Positions 8,057 to 16,568 of a stretch of 33,691 bases of DNA are shown piece by piece (position 1 is the first letter of the stretch; every line of letters begins with the position of its first letter). The DNA is from Akkermansia muciniphila (lineage in GTDB: Bacteria > Verrucomicrobiota > Verrucomicrobiia > Chthoniobacterales > Chthoniobacteraceae), in contig CAMCYN010000012.1 of assembly GCA_945883955.1 (NCBI GenBank), positions 1 through 33,691 of the forward strand. The letters run 5' to 3'. A program made the position numbers and the translations under genes. The notes beneath the pieces are model-generated. The model was not told the DNA's origin. It did not search any database and was given only the letters and a program-made list of their open reading frames with translations.

Positions 8057-8833
8057 TTACAATACCTTGTTGGCTGACGCTTTGTAACGGATTCGGTATT
8101 CGCGGGGTGTGAGCCCCATCCGTTCGCGGAAGGCACGGGTAAACGCGCTCTGGTCACAGAATCCCACCTCGAGGGCGATGTCGGCGATCGAAGAATCCCT
8201 CCGAACCAGGCGGTCGGCCGCAGCGTGGATCCGTGCCTTGAGCAGAAACGCGTGGATACCGATGCCGAACTCCTGCTGGAACCGCCGGCGTAATTGCCTT
8301 TCGGACAGCCCCGCAATCCGGCTCAGGGAGGCCACGGAGCTTGGCTCGTGGAAATGGGTGCGGATGCGATCCGCGACTTTTCCCAGGGGTGAATGTGGCG
8401 CCAGAGATTTTTGTAGGGATTGGCTCTCCCTCAACGTTCCCATGATTCCGATGATCGAGCCGTCTTTGCCGCGCACCGGATATTTGTTGATAATAAACCA
8501 CTCAAAGGTGCCCTGTTCATTGATCCAAATCTCGATCAAGCCGATCTGAGGCTGGCCCGTGGAGAGGACTTCCTGGTCGCTGCGGATATATTGGTCGGCA
8601 ATGTGTGGTGGAAATAGATCGTGGTCTCTTTTCCCAATCATGTCCGCCGCGCAGGAGAGGCCGAGGCGCTTCCAGATGCCGTTGCTGACCTGGACTCGGT
8701 GTCCTTTGGTATCTTTGACAAAACACTCCACTCCAGGGATATCGTCAAAGAGTGTGGCAAATTCGAGCGGATCGTTCTGAGCTGCCAGAAAGGTTCGCAC
8801 CAAAGCGGGAGTCGTGGGGGGAGACTTTGGCAT
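8057..8833 (-). CDS. PAS-domain AraC-family transcriptional regulator
   Basis: 258 residues. Residues about 25-135 read as a PAS sensor: 'IPGVECFVKDTKGHRVQVSNGIWKRLG', 'GKRDHDLFPPHIADQY' and 'VRGKDGSIIGIMGTLRE'. Residues about 160-255 are an AraC-type double helix-turn-helix ('VASLSRIAGLSERQLRRRFQQEFG' and 'IADIALEVGFCDQSAFTRAFRERMGLTPREYR'). The gene is divergent from the sulfatase, with about 110 bp between the starts, so it probably controls that gene in response to a small molecule bound by PAS. This layout is common for polysaccharide-use genes in Verrucomicrobiota. The ligand is unknown. The intergenic space holds one short inverted repeat (ATTTC-N9-GAAAT, 8895-8913) that might be an operator, with low confidence. 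Confidence 0.85.
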   Translation of the reverse strand: MPKSPPTTPALVRTFLAAQNDPLEFATLFDDIPGVECFVKDTKGHRVQVSNGIWKRLGLSCAADMIGKRDHDLFPPHIADQYIRSDQEVLSTGQPQIGLIEIWINEQGTFEWFIINKYPVRGKDGSIIGIMGTLRESQSLQKSLAPHSPLGKVADRIRTHFHEPSSVASLSRIAGLSERQLRRRFQQEFGIGIHAFLLKARIHAAADRLVRRDSSIADIALEVGFCDQSAFTRAFRERMGLTPREYRIRYKASANKVL

Positions 8834-8944
8834 GGCCGTATTTCACCAGAAAATGTCTCTTCCTCACAATACGCGATACGCTCCGAGACCCTATATTTCG
8901 ACGTTTCTGAAATCGTCCTGTCCCTCCTCGCCAAGCTTCCTTTT

Positions 8945-10483
8945 ATGCCCGTTCACCCTTCCCCCCGCGTTGTCTCCCATCGTCACGGCGTATTTCTAGC
9001 CGGCCTGACCGTGATTGGTGTGATGCTGTCCGTTGCCGAGGCCGAGTCTGCTGCGGTTGCCGGTCAAACGGTGCGACCCAACGTGCTCTTTGTGCTGTGT
9101 GATGACATTCGCTGGAATGCAATGAGTTGCGCGGGGCATCCCACGCTTAAAACGCCGAACATTGACCGGGTGGCCAAAGAAGGGGTCCGATTTGAGAACA
9201 TGTTCTGCACCACTTCCCTTTGCTCGCCGAGCCGCGCCTCCATTCTGACGGGGCTGTACGCTCACGGACACGGCGTGCGGGACAACTTCAGCGAGTTACC
9301 CGGCGGCCTCACCCACTGGCCCAAGCGGCTGGCCGAGGCCGGATATGAAACGGCTTATATTGGGAAATGGCACATGGGAGAGAATAACGACGAGCCACGC
9401 CCTGGCTTTTCGTTTTTTGCGACCCACAAAGGCCAGGGGAAATACTTTGATACCGAATGGAATATCAACGGCGCAGGAAGCAGGGAGGTGAAGGGATATT
9501 ATACGACGGTGGTGACGGATATGGCTTTGGAATGGCTGCGGAAAGACCACGCCAAAAAGCCTTGGGCGATGTGTATCGGACACAAGGCGCCGCACAGTTT
9601 TTATACGCCCGAAGAGAAATACGCCCATGTGTTCGACAATGTCCGGGTGCCTTATCCCGAGACCGCTTTCCAGCTGGAGTCCAAGCCCGCATGGATTCAG
9701 GAGCGACGCAGCACGTGGCACGGGATCTACGGGCCATTGTTTGACTGGCGCAAAAAGTTTCCCGATGCGCGACCGGAGGCGGTGAAGGATTTCGAGAATA
9801 TGGTGCATGGTTACTGGGGCACCATTCTGAGCGTGGACGACAGCATGGGGCGTCTCTTCCAGTATCTGGAGGGGAGTGGAGAGTTGGAGAACACCATTGT
9901 GGTATTCATGGGCGACAACGGGTTACTCGAGGGGGAACACGGCATGGTGGACAAAAGAACGGCGCATGAAGCGAGCCTGCGAGTGCCTTTGCTGGTTCGG
10001 TATCCCGGGTTGGCCCGAGGCAAGGTGGTGAGTCAGCAGGCACTGACGGTGGATGTGGCGCCCAGTTTGCTGGAGTTGTGCGGGGCCGCCCCGATTGAGA
10101 ATATCCATGGGAAATCGTGGGTACCGCTGGTGCGCGGTACGGACCTGAGTTGGCGCAAATCCTGGTTTTACGAGTACAACTACGAGGTCCAGTTTCCCTA
10201 CACCCCCAACGTCCGCGCGCTGCGGACCGATGACTGGAAATACATTCATTATCCGCATGGCGACGGGTTGCCCGACCGTCATCTTGCGGAGTTGTACAAT
10301 CTGAAGGCCGATCCCGAGGAGCGCACCAACCTCATTCGGGAACCGGAGTTTGCCGCGAAAGTCGTCGAGTTGAAGGGGGCGCTGGAATCCGCGATGAAGG
10401 CCTCTGGCTTGACGGCTGATGCGGATAAAATGCCTATGGATCAGGGGGTTAAGTCGGCGTTGCCCGATGCGGCGATTCGCTAA
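8945..10483 (+). CDS. Secreted formylglycine-dependent sulfatase (S1 family)
   Basis: The frame is open from 8621, but the ATG at 8945 is preferred: it gives a 512-residue protein with an N-terminal hydrophobic signal (about residues 15-33, 'GVFLAGLTVIGVMLSVAEA') and avoids overlap with the divergent regulator. Sulfatase hallmarks are the metal aspartates in 'FVLCDDIRW' (D53, D54), 'TPNIDRVAKEGVRFENMF' and the maturation motif CSPSRAS (93-99), whose C93 would become formylglycine. 'IGKWHMG', 'GHKAPHSFYTPEEKY' and 'FMGDNGLLEGEHGMVDKRTAHE' (about 320) complete the active site. It probably removes sulfate from glycans in the periplasm or outside the cell. The exact substrate (for example a 6-O-sulfated hexosamine or iduronate) cannot be told from the sequence. 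No maturase gene is in view. Confidence 0.88.
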   Translation: MPVHPSPRVVSHRHGVFLAGLTVIGVMLSVAEAESAAVAGQTVRPNVLFVLCDDIRWNAMSCAGHPTLKTPNIDRVAKEGVRFENMFCTTSLCSPSRASILTGLYAHGHGVRDNFSELPGGLTHWPKRLAEAGYETAYIGKWHMGENNDEPRPGFSFFATHKGQGKYFDTEWNINGAGSREVKGYYTTVVTDMALEWLRKDHAKKPWAMCIGHKAPHSFYTPEEKYAHVFDNVRVPYPETAFQLESKPAWIQERRSTWHGIYGPLFDWRKKFPDARPEAVKDFENMVHGYWGTILSVDDSMGRLFQYLEGSGELENTIVVFMGDNGLLEGEHGMVDKRTAHEASLRVPLLVRYPGLARGKVVSQQALTVDVAPSLLELCGAAPIENIHGKSWVPLVRGTDLSWRKSWFYEYNYEVQFPYTPNVRALRTDDWKYIHYPHGDGLPDRHLAELYNLKADPEERTNLIREPEFAAKVVELKGALESAMKASGLTADADKMPMDQGVKSALPDAAIR

Positions 10484-11697
10484 GTGTGCGTTGGAGCGGA
10501 TTTGTTTCCGGTCAGGCTGGAGGCTGACCGGATAAAATAAAGTCCGACTGCGAGGACGGCTCCGGCGAGGATTGACCAGTAGAGCGTCCAGAGCGTGTGG
10601 CCGTCCCGGGAGCAGAGAGTGCGCAGCCAGCCGCAGCCGAGGTATCCGAAAAGGTTGCCGAAGCCGCTGATGAGGATGGTCATCAGCGCCTGGGCGCGGA
10701 AGCGCATGGCGCGGTCGATGTGTTGCTCGATGTAGATTTGGGCCGGGATAAAAAAGAGGGTGAAGCAAATGCCGTGGAGAAAAACTCCGCCGAGCAGTCC
10801 GGGCATGGAGTTTCCGGCAAAGAGCACGTAGCGCAGGAGGCTTGTGAGGATTGCCCACAGGAAAAGGGTGCGGAGTTTAAAGCGGCTGAGCAGGGGGGAG
10901 AGAGCATACATGGCGATGGCCTCGGTAATCTGGCCGAGGGACATGGCGGCGCTGATGGATTCAAAGCCGAGGTCGTGCAGGTGAAGTGCCGTGAACGGAT
11001 AAAAGGCGGCCAGAGGGATGCTGAGTAATCCAGCGGTCAGGAATACTGAGCGATGTCCGGGATGACGCAGGAGCTGGAAGGTGTCCAGTCCGAGCAGGTC
11101 TTTCCAGTGGCGCTGGGTGGGAGCGGCTTGTGGTTGGACGGAGGGCAGCCAGTAGGTGAGGGCAGCGGTCAGCAGCCATGCACCGGAGGAAACGAATCCG
11201 GTGAGTGTGGACGTGTCGGCATGCAGACCGAAACTCACGAGCAGACAGGCGGCAATCCAGCCGAAGGTACCCCAGACGCGGAGGGCGCCGAATTGACGGC
11301 CGGGACTGGAAAGGCTGGCGAGGACGACCATGCTGGCCAGACCCCAGACGGGAGCGGAGCAGAGTTGTTGGAGTTGGAAAAGGGCGAGGATGATGCCGCT
11401 GTGCCAGTGGAGCTGGATGGCCAGGAAGGTCAGAAAGAGCAGGACGCCCGTGCCCAGGCACAGGTAACGAAGCAGGCGCGTGGCGGAGAAATGGCGGTCG
11501 GCCATGGTGCCGGAAATAATCGGCGAGATAAACGCGGCGACGGCTGTGGAGGCTAGGGCGTACGGGGTAAGCCATTCCAGTCCGTGGGCCTGGAGGACGG
11601 TGGCGAAGGGGACAAACCAGAGGGCGATGGCGTGCGCTAATACAAAAAAGAAGGCACAGAAAAGAAAACGTTCCCGGGGAGTCGGATCAGAAGTCAC
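10480..11697 (-). CDS. MFS transporter (nucleoside/sugar:H+ symporter-like)
   Basis: Twelve hydrophobic segments over about 405 residues mark a major facilitator permease. The frame extends up to 11778, but GTG 11697 is preceded five bases upstream by GGAG, a good Shine-Dalgarno site rare in this window, so that start is chosen. The features 'IISGTMADR' after the second helix, 'FGALRVWGTFGWIAACLL' in helix 5 and 'LGQITEAIAMYALSPLLSRF' are typical of the NHS/LacY-like group that takes up nucleosides or oligosaccharides. It converges with the sulfatase gene and overlaps its stop region tail-to-tail (10480-10483). Import of the desulfated product is possible but unproven. Confidence 0.82.
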   Translation of the reverse strand: MTSDPTPRERFLFCAFFFVLAHAIALWFVPFATVLQAHGLEWLTPYALASTAVAAFISPIISGTMADRHFSATRLLRYLCLGTGVLLFLTFLAIQLHWHSGIILALFQLQQLCSAPVWGLASMVVLASLSSPGRQFGALRVWGTFGWIAACLLVSFGLHADTSTLTGFVSSGAWLLTAALTYWLPSVQPQAAPTQRHWKDLLGLDTFQLLRHPGHRSVFLTAGLLSIPLAAFYPFTALHLHDLGFESISAAMSLGQITEAIAMYALSPLLSRFKLRTLFLWAILTSLLRYVLFAGNSMPGLLGGVFLHGICFTLFFIPAQIYIEQHIDRAMRFRAQALMTILISGFGNLFGYLGCGWLRTLCSRDGHTLWTLYWSILAGAVLAVGLYFIRSASSLTGNKSAPTHT

Positions 11698-11750
11698 GTG
11701 GTCTCCGTAAGCGTGGGGGCGGGTTCTGTCAAAAGAGACGGTGCCGGGCG

Positions 11751-11788
11751 AAAAAGAAAGCCGCGCGACATTTTCCAATGTTGCGCGG
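11751..11788 (-). terminator. Terminator between the TerC-like gene and the MFS gene
   Basis: A 12-bp stem (11761-11772 with 11777-11788, one G-U pair, TTCC loop) is followed on the minus strand by CTTTCTTTTT (11760-11751). It ends the minus-strand TerC-like transcript 48 bp after its stop, so the MFS gene needs its own promoter in the 54 bp before its GTG. On the plus strand the stem is followed by TTTTCTC, so it may work in both directions. Confidence 0.8.
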
Positions 11789-11835
11789 TTTTCTCAGTGC
11801 TGTTTCCCGGGTCGGGCCGGGCGGTGGTGCGGCGG

Positions 11836-12624
11836 CTATTTTGAAACCAAATCGCCCTGGATGGCGCGAAGCGGCCAGAACACGACTGAAAGGACGGCGT
11901 TTAGGACGCGTATGATCGGCATTCCAACGGCGGAAAGGATCGGAGCGAGGGCCTTTTGCAGGGGAGTTACGAGGTCGTAGAGAGCGCAGACCAGAACCAG
12001 GACGACTAGACCGGCAAGTTTCTGTTCGGGGCTTGCCCCTTCCATCCCGCGGTATTTGGAAACGATTTCAACGAGGAGCAGGCTACCGATGCCGCCCACC
12101 AGAATGGGAACGTTGTTGGTGAGTACCGGAAAGCGTTTCACCAGTTTGAGCAGTGGGCTGCCGAAGACGCGCGTGAAAAGCATCCAGAAAATGACACTTG
12201 AGCCGACTATCCACACTTCCCGGGTGAGGGTCAGAGCGGCGACGATGTTGCCCATACTCAGGCTCAGATCGAGTAGGCCGACCTGGAGAATGGAGGTGCC
12301 CATGCTCCAGTGGGTGGTGACTGGTGCGGCTCCTTCGTTCTTCTTCGGGGCGAAGTGGGAACTCATCAGGTAGAGCAGATAGGCCGCGCCGAGGATTTTG
12401 GTCCAGATGGACGAGAAGAGCAGGCCGGCGCCCACCAGCCCGCCAAAGCGTGCGACATCGGCGAGGATGCCTCCGACGCGGACCGCCGTTCGGCGTTGTT
12501 CGGCGGGAAGATGCTCGGCGCTTTCGGAAACTTCCAGCAGGCGATCCATAGAGAGGAGCACCTCAATAATGGCCAGGGAGAGGAGGGTGGGTGCCGCATC
12601 ACGCAGCTCGTACATTTCAATCAT
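11836..12624 (-). CDS. TerC/YkoY-family membrane protein with altered metal-site motifs
   Basis: 262 residues with about seven to eight hydrophobic helices, matching the layout of TerC/YkoY proteins (tellurite resistance, metal efflux). 'IIEVLLSMDRLLEVSESAEHLPAEQRRTAVRVG' corresponds to the family's first motif and 'QVGLLDLSLSMGNIVAALTL' to the second. The usual residues are E..LS.DN and D...S.DS. Here E21, D27 and D119 are kept, but N28 is arginine, the second aspartate is G125 and the serine is N126. 'KILGAAYLLYLMSSHF' and 'FPVLTNNVPILVGGIG' fit the family elsewhere. AAGG seven bases before ATG 12624 supports that start. It may be a divergent or non-transporting member. It is divergent from pheS and followed by its own terminator. 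Confidence 0.75.
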   Translation of the reverse strand: MIEMYELRDAAPTLLSLAIIEVLLSMDRLLEVSESAEHLPAEQRRTAVRVGGILADVARFGGLVGAGLLFSSIWTKILGAAYLLYLMSSHFAPKKNEGAAPVTTHWSMGTSILQVGLLDLSLSMGNIVAALTLTREVWIVGSSVIFWMLFTRVFGSPLLKLVKRFPVLTNNVPILVGGIGSLLLVEIVSKYRGMEGASPEQKLAGLVVLVLVCALYDLVTPLQKALAPILSAVGMPIIRVLNAVLSVVFWPLRAIQGDLVSK

Positions 12625-12799
12625 ATAAGAACCTTAGGAAACGGTGACAAAAGCCTGCATCGGTTAAACTCACTTATGCGGTAACTTCAAACGCAAATGC
12701 CAACCGGAAGAAGTGCGGGCTCTATTTTCTAAGCCGGACTTGCGCCGTTTCGCCGGTACGGCATCCTGCCGGACTGCGCAATTTTCCGCACCCGATCCA

Positions 12800-13810
12800 A
12801 TGGAAGCCCAACTTGAATCTCTCCGCACTGAAGCCCTTCTGACCGTAGCCGCCTGCACCGATGAGGCGCAGGTGGAGCAACTACGCATTCGTTATCTTGG
12901 CCGGGGAGGTGAGCTCACCGCCCTTTCCGACCGGATGCGTGAAGTCTCCAAAGAGGACAAACCCAAGATCGGCAAGCTGCTCAATGAAACCCGCTCGGCC
13001 GTGACTGCTGCGCTCGACGAACGGCGCGCCCTTATGGTCGCCGCCCACGAAGCCCGCGCCTTTGACGGGCTCGACGTCACCCTTCCCGGGGCGTCCTTTC
13101 CGGTGGGCGCCCTCCACCCGATTACCCAGCTCATGGACCGGGCCACGGGGATTTTCCGGCGCATGGGATTTGCGTTGGCCGACGGACCCGACATTGAAAC
13201 GGAGTGGCATTGTTTTGATGCGTTGAATACTCCGGCCGATCATCCGGCTCGTAATGAGCAGGATACGTTTTATATGCCCGACGGGCGCCTGCTTCGTACC
13301 CATACTTCCAGCGTGCAGATCCGCACCCTGGAACGCGTGGCGCCTCCGGTGCGTATCATCGCTCCCGGGGCCGCTTACCGTCGGGACGAAGTCGATGCGA
13401 CCCATCTCGCCCAGTTTAACCAGATGGAAGGTCTTTACGTGGATGAAGGCGTCACCCTTGCCGACTTGCGCGGAACGCTTGAATTTTTCTTCCGCGAACT
13501 TTTTGGAAATGACGCCAAATTCCGGTTCCGGCCCCATTTTTTCCCGTTCACAGAACCGAGCTTCGAGGTGGACATCCAGACCGCGGCGCTCGGCGGCGGG
13601 CGCTGGCTGGAAATTGCCGGATGCGGCATGGTGGATCCGGCGGTGTTCGAAGCCGTCAACCTCCGGCGCGGCGACCGTGGGCTCGATCCGGAAAGGCATT
13701 CGGGATTTGCGTTCGGATTTGGTCTCGATCGACTCGCGATGATCATGGCCGGTGTGCCGGACATCCGTCTTTTCACTGACAGCGACCAACGTTTCCTGTC
13801 CCAGTTTTAA
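12800..13810 (+). CDS. pheS: Phenylalanyl-tRNA synthetase alpha subunit
   Basis: Class II synthetase subunit that charges tRNA-Phe together with PheT as an alpha2-beta2 tetramer in the cytoplasm. The frame is open from 12713, but ATG 12800 gives the family-typical N-terminus 'MEAQLESLRTEALLTVAAC' and 336 residues (E. coli has 327). Visible are the N-terminal coiled-coil region with 'IRYLGRGGELTALSDRMREV', then 'HPITQLMDRATGIFRRMGFALADGPDIE', 'HPARNEQDTFYM', motif 2 'APGAAYRRDEVDATHLAQFNQMEGL' and motif 3 'GFAFGFGLDRLAMIMAGVPDIR'. pheT follows after 24 bp. The 175-bp upstream gap shows no T-box and no Phe-rich leader peptide that I could see. Confidence 0.96.
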   Translation: MEAQLESLRTEALLTVAACTDEAQVEQLRIRYLGRGGELTALSDRMREVSKEDKPKIGKLLNETRSAVTAALDERRALMVAAHEARAFDGLDVTLPGASFPVGALHPITQLMDRATGIFRRMGFALADGPDIETEWHCFDALNTPADHPARNEQDTFYMPDGRLLRTHTSSVQIRTLERVAPPVRIIAPGAAYRRDEVDATHLAQFNQMEGLYVDEGVTLADLRGTLEFFFRELFGNDAKFRFRPHFFPFTEPSFEVDIQTAALGGGRWLEIAGCGMVDPAVFEAVNLRRGDRGLDPERHSGFAFGFGLDRLAMIMAGVPDIRLFTDSDQRFLSQF

Positions 13811-13834
13811 TCCGTCCCTGACGCTCTAATTTTT

Positions 13835-16201
13835 ATGAAGGTCTCGCTCAACTGGCTCCGCGAACTCGTTGATTTTCAACAGGACGCAACTGCTCTCTCC
13901 GGCCTGCTCACCAACGCAGGGGTCGAAGTCGAAGGAATCGAAACCCGCGGGGTTTCCATCGACAAAGTGGTGGTGGCGCAAATTCTCTCTTCCGAACAGC
14001 ACCCCAACGCCGACCGGCTCTCGGTTTGTAAAGTCGAAGACGGCTCGGGAATGCCGCGTCAAATCGTGTGTGGCGCCAAAAACTATAAGGTCGGTGACAA
14101 GGTTCCGCTGGCGCAGCCCGGCGCAGTGATGCCCGGAGATTTTAAGATCAAGGTAGGCAAGCTCCGGGGTGTGGAGTCCGAGGGTATGATGTGTAGTTCG
14201 AAGGAGTTGGGTCTCTCGGCAGACTCTGAAGGGTTACTTATTCTGGATGCGGCCGCCCAGGTGGGGGCGTCTCTCAAGAGCCTTTTTCCTGGCGATACCG
14301 TGCTGGATCTGGAGATCACGCCGAACCGGTCCGACCTGCTCAGTCACGAAGGGATTGCCCGCGAGGTGGGAGTTCTGACAGGCCGCGTATCGCGACTGGA
14401 ACATGTGCTGGTGCCGGAGGAAGCGGCGGGGGAAGTGTCCCTGGCCGGAGCGTGTTCGTTTTATACGGCGCGTCTTCTCGAGAACGTCCAGGTCGCGGCG
14501 AGCCCCGAATGGCTTCGTACGCGTCTGGAGTCGCTGGGGCTGCGCTCCATCAACAACGTGGTTGATGTCACCAACTGGGTGATGTTCGAGTCCGGCCAAC
14601 CGTTACACGCCTTTGATGCCGACAAGGTGCAGGGATCGTTGAGTGTGCGCTATGCTCGCGAAGGCGAGTCGTTCGTGGCTCTGGATATTCGTACCTACCA
14701 GCTCGGGCCGGACGATCTGGTGATCGCCGACGAAACCGGTCCGCTGGCGATCGCCGGGGTGATGGGTGGCCAAGCCTCGGGAGTCAGCGATTCAACCACG
14801 CGCGTGATTTTGGAGAGCGCCGCTTTTGAATCGGGCGGGATCCGCCGGACATCGCGGCGTCTGGGGCTTTCGAGCGATTCGAGTTACCGCTTTGAGCGCG
14901 GAGTGGATGTGGCTGGCGTTCTGCGGGCGTCCCAGCGCGCCACGACGCTTCTTGGTCAGGTGGCCTCCGCTCAGGCTCGCGAACTCCAGGTTGGCGTGGG
15001 ACATGCCGATGTGGATTCCGGCGCGCTTTTGCAGGGTCTCACCCCGGTGCGTCATGTGCCGTTCCGGCTCGAACGGGTCACCGCCCTGCTGGGTACCCCG
15101 GTCAGCGAAGTACGTGTTAACCAGATCCTGGGCGCTTTGGGGTTAACCAAAAATGAGTCGGGCTGGGATGTGCCATCCTTTCGTGGCGATCTGACACGCG
15201 AAGTGGATTTGATTGAAGAGATCGCCCGGGTTGTGGGCATCGAACACTTCCCGCCGGTCACCCGTGCCTGGATGAGTCCGAGTTCGGATACCGACCGTCG
15301 TTATGACCGTCTGATGAAGCTGCGCCGTGCGGCGGTCGGGCAGGGGCTTTTTGAATCGCGCACGCTGACTCTGGTTTCTGAGGCCATGGCGCAGAGTCCT
15401 TTTGTAAAGGGACCGGTGCTTCGTGTGAAGAACCCGCTGAATGAAGACCAGGTGGTGTTGCGTCCGAGTCTGGTGCCGGGGCTTTTAATTGCTGCCGGTC
15501 GAAATGCCCGGGCCGGCGTCAAAGCGATCCGGTTATTCGAAACAGGCCGTGCCTTTTTTGCGGAGGGTGTGGAGGAACGCACCCACCTGGCCGTGGTGAT
15601 CGCGGGTCCGGCGTGGACTCCAAACTGGCGGTGCTCGAGCGTCGCGGAGGTGGACGTTTTTGACCTGAAAGGGATTCTGAGCGCTGTGCTTGGAAGGCCT
15701 GTGCAGTTCTCTCCGGCAACGGCATCGGGAGATCTCGGGCTGGAAGTCACTATCCTGGTGGATGGAAAAGTCGTGGGTGTGGCCGGGCAGTTGCGTCCGT
15801 CCGCCTCGCGTGAACTGGATGTTCCGGGGAGTCTGCTTGCGGCCGAGGTTTGCCTATCGGGAATTCTGGACGCGGCCGAAGGAGCTGCGCTGTATCGGGA
15901 ACTGCCGCGGTTCCCGGCCGTGACCCGCGACATCGCGTTTGTGGCTCCGCAGGATCTGGCGCATCAACGGATTTTGGAGGTGTTGGGCGCGGCGAAAGAG
16001 CCGCTTCTGGCCGGGGTCGAACTATTCGATGTGTTCACCGATGCGAGCGGCGAAAAGGTGCCCGTGAACCACAAGTCGGTGGCCTATTCGTTGACATACC
16101 GTTCGGCCGAACGGACACTCACGGCGGAAGAAGTGACCGCGGTGCATAACAACCTCAAGCAGCGGATTATTTCCGAGCTGGGGGTACTGTTTCGCGAGTA
16201 G
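13835..16201 (+). CDS. pheT: Phenylalanyl-tRNA synthetase beta subunit
   Basis: 788 residues, the full family length (E. coli 795). The order is standard: an N-terminal EMAP-type tRNA-binding domain (about 40-150) with 'VAQILSSEQHPNADRLSVCKV' and 'ESEGMMCSSKELGL'; the B3/4 editing region with 'LEITPNRSDLLSHEGIAREV' and 'RSINNVVDVTNWVMFESGQPLHAFD'; the B5 domain (about 400-475) ending in 'EVDLIEEIARVVG'; the catalytic-like core; and a C-terminal ferredoxin-fold anticodon-binding domain (about 695-788) with 'FPAVTRDIAFVAP' and 'SVAYSLTYRSAERTLTAEEV'. It is co-transcribed with pheS. A 367-bp non-coding stretch follows before the convergent thrS. Confidence 0.96.
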   Translation: MKVSLNWLRELVDFQQDATALSGLLTNAGVEVEGIETRGVSIDKVVVAQILSSEQHPNADRLSVCKVEDGSGMPRQIVCGAKNYKVGDKVPLAQPGAVMPGDFKIKVGKLRGVESEGMMCSSKELGLSADSEGLLILDAAAQVGASLKSLFPGDTVLDLEITPNRSDLLSHEGIAREVGVLTGRVSRLEHVLVPEEAAGEVSLAGACSFYTARLLENVQVAASPEWLRTRLESLGLRSINNVVDVTNWVMFESGQPLHAFDADKVQGSLSVRYAREGESFVALDIRTYQLGPDDLVIADETGPLAIAGVMGGQASGVSDSTTRVILESAAFESGGIRRTSRRLGLSSDSSYRFERGVDVAGVLRASQRATTLLGQVASAQARELQVGVGHADVDSGALLQGLTPVRHVPFRLERVTALLGTPVSEVRVNQILGALGLTKNESGWDVPSFRGDLTREVDLIEEIARVVGIEHFPPVTRAWMSPSSDTDRRYDRLMKLRRAAVGQGLFESRTLTLVSEAMAQSPFVKGPVLRVKNPLNEDQVVLRPSLVPGLLIAAGRNARAGVKAIRLFETGRAFFAEGVEERTHLAVVIAGPAWTPNWRCSSVAEVDVFDLKGILSAVLGRPVQFSPATASGDLGLEVTILVDGKVVGVAGQLRPSASRELDVPGSLLAAEVCLSGILDAAEGAALYRELPRFPAVTRDIAFVAPQDLAHQRILEVLGAAKEPLLAGVELFDVFTDASGEKVPVNHKSVAYSLTYRSAERTLTAEEVTAVHNNLKQRIISELGVLFRE

Positions 16202-16349
16202 TTTTTCCGAGTTCTTTGTAGCCGGTCCGGCCCTTTCAAACTCCCTTCAGAGTCTTATTTGATTCTGATCTGGGTGTGTTAAGGTGTCCGGGTCAGTTCA
16301 ATAAAATTGCTCTGCGTTGTTCGAGTAAAGGTCGCGAATCCCGATCCGA
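16202..16349. other. Non-coding stretch after pheT
   Basis: No gene is seen. There is a small GCCG-GTC-CGGC hairpin (about 16220-16232) with a poor T-run, and a 7-bp stem (16248-16254 with 16261-16267) with no T-tract. Neither is a convincing terminator for pheT, which may therefore read through to the terminator at 16502-16535. Confidence 0.4.
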
Positions 16350-16535
16350 TATAACAATAATAGGAGATTAGGGTGGGCAGGTTGATGACATGCCTTCATT
16401 GGAAGTCAGATGCCCGCCCCAAGTCACCGCCCGTTAACACTTGGGGGAACGGGAAACCCGACTAGACGGCAAAGGTGGAGCAACCTCTTTCCAAAGCAAA
16501 AGGCCACCCGGGCATTTCACCCGGATGGCCTTTTT
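16350..16535 (+). ncRNA. Candidate structured small RNA (or 30-codon ORF) between pheT and thrS
   Basis: A TATAAC box (16350-16355) precedes about 170 bp rich in pairing and ending in a strong terminator. Pairings seen: 16371-16379 with 16411-16419 (9 bp, one wobble); CCCCAAGT 16417-16424 with 16439-16446 (8 bp, perfect); CCCGTT 16430-16435 with 16448-16453 (6 bp, perfect). The first two share bases and the last two interleave, so they are competing folds. No -35 match was found. I do not recognise it as 6S, SRP, tmRNA or a known riboswitch. As an alternative, AGGAG (16362-16366) stands six bases before a GTG (16373) that opens a 30-codon frame ending at 16465. Nothing lies downstream on this strand, so it would be a standalone transcript. 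Confidence 0.35.
16502..16535. terminator. Strong bidirectional terminator between pheT and thrS
   Basis: GGCCA-C-CCGGG pairs with CCCGG-A-TGGCC (a 10-bp stem with one internal mismatch) and TTTTT follows on the plus strand. On the minus strand the stem is followed by TTTTGCTTT. It can end the plus-strand transcript (pheT and/or the candidate small RNA) and the minus-strand thrS transcript, whose stop is 34 bp away. Confidence 0.85.
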
Positions 16536-16568
16536 GTTCGCTGCTTTTTATGGCTCGAAGAGCAAGCG

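Noticed and set aside
8621-8944. Longer N-terminus of the sulfatase
   Set aside because: It overlaps the regulator gene on the other strand and would place the signal peptide more than 100 residues inside the protein.
12625-12799. T-box or Phe-leader attenuator before pheS
   Set aside because: No T-box core sequence, no Phe-rich leader peptide and no terminator were seen; only a 5-bp CGGCA/TGCCG stem is present.
16417-16453. A true H-type pseudoknot formed by the interleaved 8-bp and 6-bp helices
   Set aside because: The connector spanning the 8-bp helix would be a single nucleotide, which is too short. The helices are better read as alternatives.
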